Source: Budorcas taxicolor (lineage: Eukaryota; Chordata; Mammalia; Artiodactyla; Bovidae). Taken from it: a stretch of 64,000 nt of DNA. The translations under genes were made by a program, and so were the position numbers. The DNA lies in the NCBI RefSeq assembly GCF_023091745.1, contig NC_068912.1, forward strand, positions 75,689,067-75,753,066, read 5' to 3'. This document shows positions 24,357 to 34,379 of the stretch, one piece after another. Every line of letters starts with the position of its first letter. The stretch's first letter is position 1. Under the pieces are notes generated by a model. It searched no databases and was not told the DNA's origin. It saw only the letters and a list, made by a program, of their open reading frames with translations.

Positions 24357-24386
24357 CAATCTATCTATTTATCTATCTATCATCAA
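24357..24386. repeat. (TCTA)n short tandem repeat
   Basis: Imperfect TCTA units (ATCTATCTATTTATCTATCT) just beyond the right target duplication of the SINE. Confidence 0.8.
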
Positions 24387-24525
24387 TTCATTATCAGTGT
24401 AGGTTACAGCTGTACCACTTTTTATTAAAACTCTCATTTTGATATTATATCATTTCTAATTTTCAAAGGTAAAATATCACTCTTTTAAGAATATACATTG
24501 TTTGTTAAATTGCAAAGTGTTAGGT

Positions 24526-24650
24526 GGCATCACCTACTTGATAGACATGAATTTGAGCAGGCTCTGGGAGTTGGTGATGGACAGGGAAGCCTGGCATGCT
24601 GCAGTCCGTGGGGTCGCAAAGAGTCAGACACAACTGAGTGACTGAATTGG
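24526..24650 (+). mobile_element. Short BovB 3' tail with target duplication
   Basis: Only the last 125 bp of BovB (GGCATCACCTACTTGATAGA to GTGACTGAATTGG). Flanked by AAGTGTTAGGTG at 24515-24526 and 24651-24662, a perfect 12-bp target duplication. This shows an independent, extremely 5'-truncated insertion. Confidence 0.93.
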
Positions 24651-24892
24651 AAGTGTTAGGTGAACCAGATTAGGTCATCTTTCCTATCACGAGTGACTGG
24701 TTTGTAGACACTAATGTTCATACCAGTTCTTCCCCTCTCATTTTGATTTGTACCGACAGTCTGCTTGTCTTCTGAGGTAGGTGAAAACAGCTCTGATTAT
24801 CCAAAGTGGTAAGTGGTAGATTTTGGTGAGAGTTGAGTTGTTTAGAAGAAACAGGGTTAAACTACATCTCATATAGAAGATGGTAAGGGACA

Positions 24893-25092
24893 TGCCATTA
24901 CTGCATGGCAAATAGAAGGGGAAAAGGTGGAAGCAGTGACTTCTTTTTAGGCTCCAACATCACTGCAGATGGTGACTGCAGCCATAAAATCATTAAACAA
25001 TCACTTCTTGGCAGGAAAGGGATGACAAATCTAGACAGTGTGTTGAAAAGCAGAGACAAAGTCTGACAAAGTCCATATAGTCAAGGCAATGG
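24893..25092 (+). mobile_element. BovB internal fragment, diverged
   Basis: About 200 bp corresponding to the post-RT region of BovB (CATCACTGCAGATGGTGACT, GTGTTGAAAAGCAGAGACAA). More diverged than neighbouring copies and lacking both ends. Confidence 0.8.
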
Positions 25093-26579
25093 TCTTGACA
25101 TAGCATTTTCATCACAAGTGAAGATCACATACAAAATATTCATAGTATACATTTTTAATAAAACAGTAACATTCTTGGATATTCATCAATATAATGCTTG
25201 ATTTGGTATAATATTACTCTCAAATAAAGTTCTCAAAAGTACTAAAAAAATAAGAAAGCTTTGGTTAAGCACTAGCAATTATATTTAAACAACATATCTG
25301 TTAGTGTAGCATCAAAAATTTTTATTGCTAGGAAAATATAAAGTTAAAGTTTTAAAAGACCTTACCCGAGGCCTGAATCAATCAGCCAAATGGTGGGAGA
25401 GTGTTCTAGACAAATGGAAGGTTGGGAACACCTGTTGCCCTGGAAATTACTCCCTATGGCAAGAAAGCCACTGATGAGGGTCAAAAACCTATGAAATCCT
25501 ACTAAATGAGAAGCTTTAATAATAAAAAGTAGCTTTCTTATTGCCCTTAGGATGTTTTTGGTTACAGAGATCGGAAAATATGACTCAAATTAATTTAACC
25601 AGAAAGGAAAGCCATTGATTTAAATAATTATAGGAACTCCAGACAGAGAGAAGTCCATCAATTCCAGACAAGGAGGAATGGGATCCTTAAAACAATCAGA
25701 ACTATTCCAGATCCTAGAGATGAGGCATCTATCCTGAGTCATGTGAGCTGCATGGGAAGGGAAATTATACCTGATTTAAAGTGAAGCTCTGATAAGAAGA
25801 CAGAAAAAATAGATGGGTGAGAATGAACAATAGAAGAAGCCAATTGCTTCTTATTCACTAAGAGCCTACTCTACTCAGACTTGGTAGTAATAACACATGT
25901 AATACATTATTATTATATTATCTACACAAGATCGTGAACCTCATGGTAGACACTATTAATGACCTAGTATATACAGCAGATTTGCTAAATTATGCTGAGG
26001 TAACAGATTTCAGTATCTTGCAAAATCAGTGCTGTATTTCTTGCTCATGTTACATGGTCCAAGCAGCTTTATCCCATGTTTTCCTCTTTCTAGGATGTGG
26101 GCTGAAGGCATATCCCTGTACATGACCTGTGACTTTGCAGGAAAGAGACAAGGGTAATATCAGAACCTCATAGTATCGAAAAAGAACTTCTTATAAGAAG
26201 TGGCTTATGTCACTATTACTTAGACTTAATCAAGCAAAATAAATTTTGCTGATGCCATTGAGTCAAGGAAGTCAAATCCTCTCACAGGCAACTGATAACT
26301 GGGAACAATAATACAGTGTGCCATCTCTATCTGAAATCCATTTCCTCCTCCTTCCTCACTCCTAACATGCCTAACTGGTGGGGCCAGAATTTGAACAGTG
26401 GTCTGTTTACCTCCTTTCACCTCTAACCAGTGCTCTAAAGGACTATACAAGAATACAGAATAAGTTACTTTTAGATGTACTTTAAAATAAATATTTAAAT
26501 TATTTTATCAATTTAGAGAATAGGCAGTATTCTTAAAAATAATTCCATGGCAGTATTTGCAGCTTAAGATTCATGTTAC
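25093..26579. other. No recognised feature, 1.5 kb
   Basis: Mixed composition, with a less AT-rich part at 25370-25800 that may be an old transposon I cannot name. No splice-framed coding stretch was convincing. Confidence 0.4.
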
Positions 26580-26757
26580 TACAGCTGTAGTCCATGAATA
26601 TTTTGGTCTCAGGGACTCTTTACACTCTTAGACATTGTTAAGGACCATAAAGAGTCCTTATAAGGTGGGTTATTCCTATCTATATTCACCAAAGTAGAAA
26701 TTAAAACTAAAAATTTGTAAAATTTATTCAATAATTTCCTTAAAATGAGCAATAATA

Positions 26758-26882
26758 AGAAATGACAACCCACTCCAGTATTCTTGCCTGGAGAATTACA
26801 TGGACAGAGGAGCCTGGCAGACTATAGTCCACGGGGTTGCAAAGAGTTGGACATGACTGAGCAACTATCACTCACTCACTCA
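26758..26882 (+). mobile_element. Bov-tA / Bov-A SINE, 5'-truncated
   Basis: Lacks the tRNA-like head; starts at AATGACAACCCACTCCAGTA and ends in GAGCAACTATCACTCACTCA. It lies directly upstream of a second SINE within the hAT element. Confidence 0.88.
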
Positions 26883-26894
26883 AGCTCATTACCT

Positions 26895-27103
26895 AGGGCT
26901 TGCCTGGTGGCTCAGGAAAAGAATCTGTCAGTGCAGGAGATGTGGGTTCAATCCCTGGATTGGGAAGATCTCTTGGAGAAAGAAATGGCAACCCACTCCA
27001 GTATTCTTGCTTGGGAAATCCCATGGACAGAGGAGCCTGGAGGACTATCGTCCATAGAGTCACAAAAGAGCCTGACATATTTTAGTGACTAAACCACAAC
27101 AGA
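26895..27103 (+). mobile_element. Bov-tA SINE
   Basis: Full Bov-tA with a head (GGCTTGCCTGGTGGCTCAGG) and an AGTGACTAAACCACAACAG tail. Flanked by CTCATTACCT (26885-26894) and CTCATTGCAT (27104-27113), a diverged target duplication that matches transposon sequence. Confidence 0.9.
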
Positions 27104-27247
27104 CTCATTGCATATTAACATAAGTAAAATATCTTGTTAAAATAATTATATACTTCAAATTTTAAAATTCAGTGAGAAGAGAGGCATTGTTAATTTCTGT
27201 AATGTCTGATTTAATAGAAGACAGCTTTTTTTATATGCTACATCTTT

Positions 27248-27270
27248 CATATATATATATATATATATAT
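27248..27270. repeat. (TA)n microsatellite
   Basis: About eleven uninterrupted TA units within the hAT fossil. Confidence 0.9.
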
Positions 27271-28253
27271 TTTGGTTGAAGTATATGAAGGAAGTTCTTA
27301 AATAAATAGGGGAAAAAAGGAGGAGAGCTTTTAGATGATTTTGGATATTCTTTGAAACTGCACCAAAACTTAACAAGTGAGTGCTTCATTAAAATTAGTT
27401 TCAAACAGAATCTGAAACTATATCGGTAAACTTTCTGTATTCTGTTACAACAAAATCCTTTGGCTTCTTCTGCATTTTGAATGGATCTTTTATCCATGTA
27501 TGATTTTGTGCCATCAGCCACTTTTATGTAAAAGTATTGGTTCACCCTTGTCCTGTATTTTCCAAGTCTCCTGTAAATTTGTTATTGTACTTTCATAATT
27601 AAAAAAGTAAAATTTAAAATGTAAAAAATAAAAGTAATAATATGACAAAAATATTGGTTCACTAATTTATACAGATCTTTCTGCATATTTATGTTGCAAA
27701 ATATATTGATACATTTCATTGCACAATGAAAATCATATTTATAAATATTGACACTGATCTCATCAGAAAAGTTTTTTAAGTATTGGGAAGATGTCAAGCT
27801 TATGGTCTAAGACATAAGTTTTCCAAAATTCTAATTTTTTGGTCTCTAAAGCTCAAATTTTACCACTGGCAACAATAATATCAGTTGTTGTCTTTGAGAT
27901 GGCAGGCTCACTAGTTGATTTTTGAAAATAATGTTTGCAAAATAGTCAGGTAGCTTATCGATCATTCTTTCAAACAAAAATGGTGTTTTGTGTGGGAAAA
28001 AAATGATTATTTTAGCTTTCACCTTAAACAATTACACAAGTGCTTTTCTTGATACAAATACATTTTTTGTATTATTCAGAAATGCTGTGGCATTCTTCCC
28101 ATTTTTGTCACAAGGAATATACTTAAAAGAAGTATATTCAAAGCTACAGCTTTAATAGAATCAATCATTTTTATTTTTTAATCAAGAACATTAAGTGAAA
28201 CTGCCACTTTTATTAGTTATTATTTTGTTGTTATTTTTCACTAGAGTGTGTGG

Positions 28254-28372
28254 TGAAATACAGTTGGTGCCACTGCCTTGATTTTTGTTAAAAAGCCAGC
28301 AATCCAACCCATCATTTCTTTTGCACCATCAGTGTAAATTTCCACATAGTCAATAAAGCAAATAATGTCCTG
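28254..28372 (-). pseudogene. hAT transposase core fragment (TDGA motif)
   Basis: The minus strand reads about 38 codons, CFIDYVEIYTDGAKEMMGW continuing as IAGFLTKIKAVAP, then a stop. This matches the conserved CTDGA(K/A)-M-G--AG--ARIK--AP block around the second catalytic aspartate of hAT/ZBED-type transposases. Further upstream and downstream protein is too eroded to join. It is a fossil of a cut-and-paste transposase and shows no sign of being a host gene. Confidence 0.78.
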
Positions 28373-28496
28373 GTATTATTATGAATATAGTTTTGGCTTT
28401 GTGGATTCCTTGGTAGTGCTTTGAGTTTATTAGGCATCCACAGACCAGCCTGAGAACTACTGCTCTATAAAAATCTTGTGAAGTTCAGCCAATTAA

Positions 28497-28699
28497 CTTC
28501 ACTTCAGTGATGTCCAACTCTTTGTGACCCTATAGACTGTAGCCTGTCAGACTATTCTCTCCATGGGATTCTCCAGGCAAGAATACTGCAGTGGGTTACC
28601 ATGCACTCCTCCAGGGGATCTTCCCTACCCAGGGAAGGAACCTGTGTCTCCTGCATTGACAGGTGGGTTCTTTACCATTAGTGCCAACTGGGAAGCCCA
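28497..28699 (-). mobile_element. Bov-tA SINE
   Basis: Antisense Bov-tA: TGATGTCCAACTCTTTGTGA at the left, CTCCATGGGATTCTCCAGGC in the middle and TTCTTTACCATTAGTGCCAA at the right. No firm target duplication. It lies just outside the hAT right terminus. Confidence 0.9.
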
Positions 28700-28804
28700 T
28701 ATTCAGCTTAGTTTAACAAAAAACTGCAAGCTTGTTCTCTTCTTAGCATTCTGATAGGTGCTAGAGTTAAAAGGGTGTAATGTTCATACTTTCAAAAAGC
28801 AGTA

Positions 28805-29285
28805 ACATTCAAGAAACACTACTCAGCCATAAAAAAGAGTGAGATAACATCATTTGCAGCAACATGGATGGACCTAGAGATTATCGTACTATGTCAGGTA
28901 AGTCAGACAGAGAAAGAAAAATATCATATGCTATCACTTTTATGTAGAATGTAAAAAATTATACAAATGAACCTATTTACAAAATGGAAACAGACTCAGA
29001 GACTTAAAAAACAAACTTGTGATTACCAAAGGGGAAAAGTTGGGGAATAAATTAGGAGGTTGGCATTAACATATGCACATGCTACTATATATAAAAGAGA
29101 TAAACAACAAGGACCTACGGTATAGCACTGGGAACTCAATGCTCTGTAATAACATATATGGGAAACAGATCTGAGAAAGAATAGATACATGTACATCATA
29201 ACTAAATCACTCTGCTGTACACTGGGAATTAACACAAAATTGTAAATCAATATGCTCCAATATAAAATCTTAAATAAGTTTCAAT
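28805..29285 (+). mobile_element. L1 3' end, ORF2 tail and 3' UTR
   Basis: Reads AAACACTACTCAGCCATAAA, then CAGCAACATGGATGGACCTA, the well conserved end of L1 ORF2. A 3' UTR follows (GGTATAGCACTGGGAACTCA, CACTCTGCTGTACACTGGGA) and ends in an A-rich tail near 29280. It is heavily 5'-truncated. Confidence 0.85.
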
Positions 29286-29294
29286 TAGAAAAAA

Positions 29295-29478
29295 ATAAGA
29301 TGGCCAACAGAACCTTCTGTATTACAGGAAACCATACTCAACAATATCTTGTAATAACCTATAATGGGAAAGAATCTCAAAAAGAAAATGCACATGGACA
29401 TATATAACTGAATCAGTTTGCTGAAACTAACACAATATTGTAAATCAACTTTACTTCAATAACATTTTTTAAAAAAGA
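29295..29478 (+). mobile_element. Second L1 3' UTR copy in tandem
   Basis: Repeats the last part of the L1 3' UTR seen just before (CTTGTAATAACCTATAATGG, TAACTGAATCAGTTTGCTGA, ATTGTAAATCAACTTTACTT) and ends in TTTTTTAAAAAA. It could be a second insertion or a partial tandem duplication of the first. Confidence 0.75.
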
Positions 29479-30199
29479 ATCGTTCTATGCCTGGGAATGG
29501 AATTATGAGCAGATGAACTGCCTCTCAGTGTCAGAAGTGTTCTAATAGAGAAGCAGAAGGAATGATTGGAACAGGGAGTGCCCCTAGTTAAGTCTTCTGA
29601 CTTAGGTAACAATATTGAGAGCTAAAAGTTTGGCCAGGTGAATAAATGGGTGAGAGGATAGTGTTCCAGCCAAAAAGGAACCCTGAAAAAAGTGTAAAAG
29701 ACTTACATGTGGTTCAATATCTCAAACATGAAGTTAGGAGCAAGAATATTTGAGTAAGTTTTAGATGGCTTACATCTTTGTATGTTTAGCTAAGTAGCTA
29801 AGCCTTTAAAATGCTGGGATTAAAATAGACGAGAGGATGGCTTGGGCATAAGTAATGTTAAAATAAGATTTGGGGGAAGTGGTGGTGTGGAAAGGAGGTA
29901 GTTGTAAGAGTTTAAATTGGAAGTTTTCAGGTTTGTGTTTATGAACACAAAATGAATTGATGCTGCTAGATTATGAATACAAGTACCTGAGACTTAAAGA
30001 AGATATCGTTAAGTAGGGGTATAGATGCGCTTCATTAGTGTATGGAAGGCACTAAAAATTGTGATTGGATGAGATTGCCAAAAAAATATAAAAAGAAAGT
30101 AATGAATCAAGAATCAAGTCCTTGGAAATTGGTTTTAAAAAGAACCTATGAAGAGCATTACAAACAAAAGCGTAAAGACAAAGTAGGAAACTGTTTTGG
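29479..30199. other. No recognised feature
   Basis: Moderately AT-rich; nothing recognised. One 64-codon frame at 30042-30236 looks random and lysine-rich. Confidence 0.4.
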
Positions 30200-30600
30200 A
30201 ATGAGATCAGCACTTAAATCAATGAACTATAAGTAAGCTGATTGTTCTCCATAATGTGAGCGGTCTCATCCAATCAGCTGAATATCTACACAGAATAAAA
30301 AGTCAGATTCCTCCAGCAAGCGTGTTTCTCTAGCAGACAGCTTTTGAACTTCATTTGCACCCTCAGCCCCCTGAGGTCTATGCCCTCCAGTCACACAGCA
30401 GATTTGGACTTGGCAGCCTTAATAATTGCATGAGAGAAATTTTTATAATAAATGATATACATATATGATTATATATGATATTTATACTTACAAATATATG
30501 TATATTTGCATATTTTATCTATCTGTAGATATATTATTTTCTCTCTGTATATCCCCTATTGGTTCTGTTTCTCTGGAGAATCTTAAATACAGAAACACTA
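30200..30600 (+). mobile_element. ERVL/MaLR-type LTR fragment
   Basis: CTCCATAATGTGAGCGGTCTC, followed by CATCCAATCAGCTGAATATC, later AGATTTGGACTTGGCAGCCT, ending in TATTGGTTCTGTTTCTCTGG and AGAATCTTAAATACAG. This is the order of a known mammalian LTR group. A TA-rich expansion occupies 30440-30540. The subfamily is not assigned. Confidence 0.5.
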
Positions 30601-30798
30601 AAAATGTATAATCATGAAAAAAATTTATAATGCAAACAGTAACCAAATATGTTCTTTAGGATATATTTTCCATGCATGATAATAGGCACAAAAAAAGTTT
30701 TGTTGTAATATATCTGAGACTCCCTTTATACCTTTTAAAATGCGCTCACAATATGACCCACAGAAGTATAAAATGTATAGCATTTAAATACATCAAAT

Positions 30799-31549
30799 CT
30801 AAAGAAGAATCAAAGAGTGACTTGATGAAAGTGAAAGAGGAGACAGAAAAACCTGGCTTACAACTCAACATTAAGAAAATGAAGACCATGGCATCTGGTC
30901 CCATCACTTGATGGCAAATAGATGGGGAAGCAAAGAAAATAGTAAGAGACTTTATTTTGGGGAGCTCCGAAATCACTGCAGATTGTGACTGCAGCCATAA
31001 AATTAAAAGACGCTTGCCACTTGGAAGAAAAGCTATGACCAAACTAGACAACATATTAAAAAGCAGAGACATTACTTTGCCAACAAAGGTCTGTCTAGTC
31101 AAAGCTATTATTTTCCAGTAGTCATGTAAGGATGTGAGAGTTGGACTGTTAAAAAAAGGTGACTGCTGAAGAATTGATGCTTTTGAACTGTGGTGTTGGA
31201 GAAGACTCTTAAGATTCCCTTGGACTGCAAGGACATCCAACCAGTCCATCTTAAAGGAAATCAATCCTGAATATTCATTGGAAGGACTGATGCTGAAGCT
31301 GAAACTCCAATACTTTGGCCACTTGATGTGAAGAACTGACCCACTGGAAAACACCATGATGATGGGAGAGAATGAAGGTGGGAGGAGAAGGGGACAACAG
31401 AGGATGAGATGGCTGGATGGCATCACCGACTCAATGGACATGAGTCTGAGCAAGCTCTGGGAGTAGCTGATGGCCAGGGAAGCTTGACATGCTGCAGTCT
31501 ATAGGGTCACAAAGAGTTGGACACAACTGCATGACTGAACTGAACTGAA
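30799..31549 (+). mobile_element. BovB LINE, 5'-truncated, 0.75 kb
   Basis: Starts downstream of the RT palm (GTGACTTGATGAAAGTGAAA) and ends in CATGACTGAACTGAACTGAA. Only the C-terminal region remains, with stops. Confidence 0.92.
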
Positions 31550-31792
31550 TCTTTCTCACTCATCCTCACTCTTCTGGGTGGTCAGGAGGCTGATTTTTTT
31601 GTTGTTGTTTAAATCAATGCAACTACTTTAGAAAGATTACATGTTTATAATATTTTTGAACTTAAGTTATTCCCTTATTGGTAAAGGCTCAGTTTCTCAT
31701 AGCTTTACAACCTTCCTCTGTTCTTCCTTCAAATGTCATTTACACTTCTAGGGGAAATTACTGTGTCCTTGTGGGGTTACCAGTGATAGCAA

Positions 31793-34300
31793 GTTCAGTT
31801 CAGTTCAGTCACTCAGTCACGTCCGACTCTTTGTGACCCCGTGAATCACAGCACACCAGGGCTCCCTGTCCAAAAGCAACCCCCGGAGTTTATTCAAATT
31901 CATGTCCATCAAGTCGGTGATGCCATCCAGCCATCTCATCCTCTATCCTCCCTTTCTCCTCCTGCCCCTAATCCTTCCCAGCATCAGGATCTTTTCCAAT
32001 GAGTCAACTCCTTGCATGAGGTGGCCAAAGTACTGGAGTTTCAGCTGTAGCATCAGGCCTTCCAATGAAAACCCAGATAGGATCTCCTTTAGGATGAACT
32101 GGGTGGACCTCCTTGCAGTCCAAGGGACTCTCAAGAGTCTTCTCCAACACCACAGTTCAAAAGCATCAATTCTTCGGGGCTCAGCTTTCTTCACAGTCCA
32201 ACTCTCACATCCATACATGACCACTGGTAAAACCATAGCCTTGACTAGATGGATCTTTGTTGGCAAAGTAATCTGCTTTTGAATATGCTATCTAGGTTGG
32301 TCATAAGTTTTCTTCCAAGGAGTAAGCGTCTTTTAATTTCATGGCTGCAATCACTGTCTGCAGTGATTTTGAAGCCCAGAGAAATAAACTCTGACACTGT
32401 TTCCACTGTTTCCAAATCTATTTGCCATGAAGTGATGGGTCCAGATGCCATGATCTTCTTTTTCTGAATGTTGAGCTTTAAGCCAACTTTTTCACTTTCC
32501 TCATTCACTTTAATAAAGAAGCTCTTTAGTTCTTCTTCACTTTCTGCCATAAGGGTGGTGTCACCTGCATATGTGGGGTTATTGAGATTTCTCCTGGCAA
32601 TCTTGATTCCAGCTTGTGCTTCTTCCAGCACAGTGTTTCTCATGATGTACACTACATATAGGTTAAATAAGCAGGGTGACAATATACAGTCTTGATGTAC
32701 TCCTTTTCCTATTTGGAACCAGTCTGTTGCTCAAGGTCGAGTTCTAACTGTTGCTTCCTGACCTGCATACAGGTTTCTCAAGAGGCAGGTCAGGTGGTAT
32801 GGTATTCCCATCTCTTTTAGAGTTTTCCACAGTTTATTGTGATCCACACAGTCAAAGGCTTTGGCATAGTCAATAAAGCAGAAATAGATGTTTTTCTGAA
32901 ACTCTCTTGCTTTTTCCATGATCTGGCAGATGTTGGCAATTTGATCTCTGGTTCCTCTGCCTTTTCTAAAACCAGCTTGAACATTTGGAAGTTCACGGTT
33001 CACGTATTGCTGAAGCCTGGCTTGGAGAATTTTGAGCATTACTTTACTAGCGTGTGAGATGAGTGCAATAGTGCAGTAGTTTGAGCATTCTTTGGCATTG
33101 CCTTTCCTTGGGATTGGAATGAAAACGGACCTTTTCCAGTCCTGTGGCCATTGCTGAGTTTTCCAAATTTGCTGGCATATTGAGTGCAGCACTCTCACAG
33201 CATCATCTTTCAGGATTTGAAATAGCTCCACTGGAATTCCATCACCTCCACTAGCTTTGTTTGTAGTGATGCTTTCTTAGGCCCACTTGACTTCACAGTC
33301 CAGGATGTCTGGCTCTAGGTGAATGATCACACCATCGTGATTATCTGGGTTGTGAAGCTTTTTTTGTACAGTTCTTCTGTGTATTCTTGCCACCTCTTCT
33401 TAATATCTTCTACTTCTCTTAGGTCCATACAATTTCTCTCCTTTATCAAGCCCATCTTTGCATGAAATGTTCCTTTGGTATCTCTAATTTTCTTGAAGAG
33501 ATCTCTAGTCTTTCCCATTCTGTTGTTTCCCTCTATTTCTTTGCACTGATCACTGAGGAAGGCTTTATTATCTCTCCTTGTAATTCTTTGGAACTCTGCA
33601 TTCAAATGGGAATAGCTTGCCTTTCTTCCTTTTCTTTCTGCTTCTCTTCTTTTCAAAGCTATTTGTAAGGCCTCCTCAGACAGCCATTTTGCTTTTTTGC
33701 ATTTCTTTTCCATGGGAATGGTCTTGATACCTGTCTCCTGTACAATGTCACAAACCTCCGTCCATAGTTCATCAGGCACTTTGTCTATCATATCTAGTCC
33801 CTTAAATCTATTTCTCACTTCCACTGTATAATCATAAGGGATTTGATTTAGGTCATACTTGAATGGACTACTGGTTTTGCCTACTTTCTTCAATTTAAGT
33901 CTGAATTTGGCAATAAGGAGTTCATGATCTGAGGCACAGTCAGCTCCCTGTCTTGTTTTAGCTGACTGTATAGAGCTTCTCCACCTTTGGCTGCAAAGAA
34001 TATAATCCCTCTGATTTCGGTGTTGACCATCTGGTGAAGTCCATGTGTAGAGTCTTCTCTTGTGTTGTTGGAAGTGAGTGTTTGCTATGACCAGTGTGTT
34101 CTCTTGGCAAAACTCTATCAGCCTTTTCCCTGCTTCATTCCGTACTCTAAGAGCAAATTTGCCTGTTACTCCAGATGTTTCTTGGCTTCCTACTTTTCCA
34201 TTCCAGTCTCCTATAATGAAAAGGACATCTTTTTTGGGTGTTAGTTCTAAAAGGTCTTGTAGGTCTTCATGGAACCATTCAACCTCAGCTTTTTCAGCAT
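31793..34300 (-). mobile_element. BovB LINE, 2.5 kb, longest copy here, retains endonuclease part
   Basis: The 3' end is at the left (GTTCAGTTCAGTTCAGTCAC). The copy covers the C-terminal domain, RT, linker and much of the apurinic-type endonuclease, and breaks at about 34300 within the endonuclease. The full element is about 3.2 kb. It abuts another BovB in opposite orientation at 34301. The RT is broken by frameshifts and its YADD box reads YAGD. Confidence 0.95.
32731..33231 (-). pseudogene. BovB reverse transcriptase N-terminal half (broken)
   Basis: 166 residues covering RT fingers and palm motif A: VELFQILKDDAV near the start, then RSVFIPIPRKGNAKECSNY, AGFRKGRGTRDQ and the catalytic FIDYAKAFDCVD. 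The frame stops near the HGTTDWFQIGKG block. The next piece (32245-32682) holds motif C as YAGD. Confidence 0.88.
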
Positions 34301-34379
34301 TAAAGGACAGAAATGGTAGGGATCTAACAGAAGCAGAAGATATTAAGAAGAGATGACAAGAATCCACAGAACTGTACAA
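33327..34379 (-). pseudogene. BovB endonuclease-linker reading frame, 350 codons open
   Basis: Residues from about 27 onward are BovB; the first 26 come from the neighbouring inverted copy read in the wrong sense. Endonuclease landmarks are GDWN (57-60), TWTSPDGQ with RDY (112-126) and SDHELL (150-155). The metal-binding and catalytic D and SDH residues are therefore still in place. The N-terminal part carrying the first catalytic N and E is missing. Residues 170-350 are the lysine-rich linker to the RT. The open frame is decayed LINE, not a host gene. Confidence 0.9.

Larger units (their letters stand above)
26580..28466 (-). mobile_element. hAT-Charlie-type DNA transposon, interrupted
   Basis: The left end reads GTCCATGAATATTTTGGTCTCAGGGAC, typical of Charlie-group elements, split here as GTCCATGAATATTTTGG and TCTCAGGGACTCTTTACAC. 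The right end finishes in GAGAACTACTGCTCT, the complement of a CAGNGGTTCTCA-type hAT inverted terminus. A transposase fragment with a TDGA motif reads on the minus strand at 28254-28372. Two Bov-tA SINEs sit at 26758-27103. The exact family (Charlie or Zaphod) is not assigned. Confidence 0.72.

Noticed and set aside
30746..31453. 235-codon minus-strand frame
   Set aside because: It is the antisense shadow of a plus-strand BovB; the sense frame carries the recognised protein blocks.
33327..34379. Longest open frame (350 codons) as a host gene
   Set aside because: From residue 27 on it is BovB endonuclease and linker, and its first codons come from an adjacent inverted BovB copy.
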